Origin: DASSKA01 sp035765755
GTDB lineage: Bacteria > Actinomycetota > Actinomycetes > Propionibacteriales > Nocardioidaceae
Direction of reading: 5' to 3'
NCBI GenBank assembly: GCA_035765755.1
Contig: DASTWW010000188.1
Span: forward strand, 1-5,062
Length of the DNA stretch: 5,062 nucleotides
Shown here: in pieces, positions 3,863 to 5,062 of the stretch
How the letters are laid out: every line of letters starts with the position of its first letter
Numbering within the stretch: the first letter of the stretch is position 1
Notes under the pieces: generated by a model
The model's input: the letters and a program-made list of their open reading frames with translations, nothing else
What the model was told of the DNA's origin: nothing
The model's database searches: none
Program-made: the position numbers and the translations under genes

Positions 3863-5062
3863 TCAGCGGTCGGCCTGCTGGGTGTCCTCGTCTCGGGTGT
3901 CCGCTGCCTCGCCGGCCGGCTGGCTCTCCATGGACCCGGTCTCCTCCGACCCGCCCTGCGGGCCCTCGGTCTGCTCGGGCTCGGCGCCCGCGGCGACCGT
4001 CTCGCCGGCGGCCGCGTTGGCGCCGACCTCCTCGGTCCTGGTGACCGTCTCCTGGCCCTGGGTCGCGTCCCCGGCGGTCGGCTCGGCGTGAACGGTGTCG
4101 GTCGGGGCCGGCTGTGCCGCAGCCCCGCCGGCCTGACCCCGCTTGACGCCGGCGAGCAGCAGCTGGGCCACGTCGAGCACCTCGACGTCCTCGCCGGCGG
4201 AGCCGTCGGCCTGCTTGGCCGTCAGCCCGTCGGAGAGCATCACCCGGCAGAACGGGCAGGCCGTGGCGATCTGCTTGGCGCCGGTCTCCACGGCCTCGGT
4301 GGTGCGGTTGACGTTGATGCGCTCGCCGAGCTTCTCCTCCATCCACATCCGGGCGCCGCCGGCGCCGCAGCAGAAGGACCGCTCGCTGTTGCGCGGCATC
4401 TCGCGCACCTCGGCGTTCGGGATCACGCTGAGCAGCTCGCGCGGCGGGGAGTACACCTGGTTGTGCCGGCCCAGGTAGCAAGGATCGTGATACGTGACAA
4501 TGCGCTTTGCACTCCCGTCACGGTCGCCGGCTCCGGTTGCGCTTGGGGCGACCGGGGTCAGCCGGCCCTCGCGGACCAGCTTGTTGAGCAGCTGGGTGTG
4601 GTGCACCACCTCGAGCTCGACGCCGAGCTGGGCGTACTCGTTCTTCAGCGTGTTGAAGCAGTGCGCACAGGTGGCCACGACCTTCTTGGCCCTCGTCTCG
4701 GTGAGCACCTCGGCGTTCTGCATGGCCAGCTGCTGGAAGACGAACTCGTTGCCGGAGCGGCGGGCCGGGTCGCCGGTGCAGGTCTCCCCGTCACCGAGCA
4801 CCGCGAAGTCCACACCGGCGATGTTCAACAGCTCGGCGACCGCGCGTGTGGTCTTCTTGGCCCGGTCCTCATACGCGCCGGCGCAGCCCACCCAGAACAG
4901 CCACTCGACCTCCGAGAGGTCCTCGACATCGGTGCCGACCTGCTTGACCTCGAAGGGCAGGTCCTTGGCCCAGTCCATCCGGGCGTTCGGACTCATGTTC
5001 CACGGGTTGCCCTTGTTCTCCAGGCCCTTGAACAGCTGGTTGAGCTCGGAGGGGAAGTTCGA
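3863..5062 (-). CDS. CCG-domain Fe-S oxidoreductase (5' end cut by window)
   Basis: An electron-transfer reductase of the heterodisulfide reductase D / GlpC-like type with two cysteine-rich (CCG) domains; substrate and partner are unknown. The frame is open to the window edge: upstream of the ATG at 4996 it continues as NQLFKGLENKGNPWN, so that ATG is internal. Of the protein, 399 residues are visible. Relatives of about 700-900 residues carry N-terminal membrane helices and a 4Fe-4S ferredoxin domain, which should lie outside. Visible numbering: the first CCG domain has Cys60 (VGCAG), Cys95 (ETCTGDPARR, CTG instead of CCG) and Cys132/135 (CAHC). The second has Cys195 (HDPCYLG), Cys231/232 (FCCGAGG) and Cys269/272 (CPFC). 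From about residue 307 a roughly 90-residue tail, rich in Ala, Glu, Gly and Thr, is probably disordered. The M. tuberculosis counterpart is, from memory, Rv0338c. Confidence 0.92.
   Translation of the reverse strand, partial: SNFPSELNQLFKGLENKGNPWNMSPNARMDWAKDLPFEVKQVGTDVEDLSEVEWLFWVGCAGAYEDRAKKTTRAVAELLNIAGVDFAVLGDGETCTGDPARRSGNEFVFQQLAMQNAEVLTETRAKKVVATCAHCFNTLKNEYAQLGVELEVVHHTQLLNKLVREGRLTPVAPSATGAGDRDGSAKRIVTYHDPCYLGRHNQVYSPPRELLSVIPNAEVREMPRNSERSFCCGAGGARMWMEEKLGERINVNRTTEAVETGAKQIATACPFCRVMLSDGLTAKQADGSAGEDVEVLDVAQLLLAGVKRGQAGGAAAQPAPTDTVHAEPTAGDATQGQETVTRTEEVGANAAAGETVAAGAEPEQTEGPQGGSEETGSMESQPAGEAADTRDEDTQQADR

Noticed and set aside
3849..3871. A 7-bp hairpin (GACCGCT / AGCGGTC) at the end of the Fe-S reductase gene, as its terminator
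   Set aside because: The stop codon lies within the structure, the stem is short, and no T tract follows on the minus strand; too weak to call.
967..4044. A 1025-codon open frame on the plus strand
   Set aside because: It runs antisense through the DUF4097, RHH and peptidase genes, encodes low-complexity Gly/Arg/Val-rich sequence, and is a by-product of GC-rich codon bias on the opposite strand.

Overview
The window is very GC-rich, with G or C at most third codon positions. It carries a mycobacterial-type dCTP deaminase, an actinobacterial-type large Fe-S oxidoreductase, and a ribbon-helix-helix plus DUF4097 gene pair. Together these point to a chromosomal segment of a high-GC actinomycete (Actinomycetota). 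I cannot name the genus. From memory, the M. tuberculosis homologues of the two end genes (dcd, Rv0321, and the Fe-S reductase Rv0338c) also lie close together, so the ends look like an old conserved neighbourhood with an accessory block between them.

Layout: the 3' part of dcd (1-402, plus strand) enters from the left and ends at a strong 13-bp hairpin (411-447), probably a two-way terminator. Everything after it is on the minus strand. Read 5' to 3' on that strand, the order is: (i) the C-terminal 399 residues of a CCG-domain Fe-S oxidoreductase (5062-3863), cut by the right edge; (ii) a 217-bp gap with a small hairpin; (iii) a secreted S53 (sedolisin-type) serine-carboxyl peptidase (3645-2443), followed by two tandem hairpins; (iv) a control region with a perfect 19-bp palindrome inside a promoter-like sequence; (v) a ribbon-helix-helix protein (2256-1696); (vi) a cytosolic DUF4097 beta-repeat protein (1623-805); (vii) a doubtful 51-codon frame (782-627) overlapping (viii) a well-supported 52-residue protein (634-476).

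The part most worth attention is the RHH-DUF4097 unit with its control region and the small frames after it. The RHH protein has no toxin partner. Its apparent promoter places a perfect inverted repeat between the -35 and the putative -10, and the ATG falls where transcription should begin, so the mRNA may be leaderless and autoregulated. The DUF4097 protein has no signal peptide and repeats a G-S-G-D motif with an exact 18-residue period over seven copies, suggesting a cytoplasmic beta-solenoid. The function of this unit is unknown.

The dcd product makes dUMP for thymidylate synthesis. The Fe-S protein is probably a membrane-linked electron-transfer reductase. The peptidase is an exported, acid-type protease. 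I see no RNA gene, insertion sequence, CRISPR array or phage gene.
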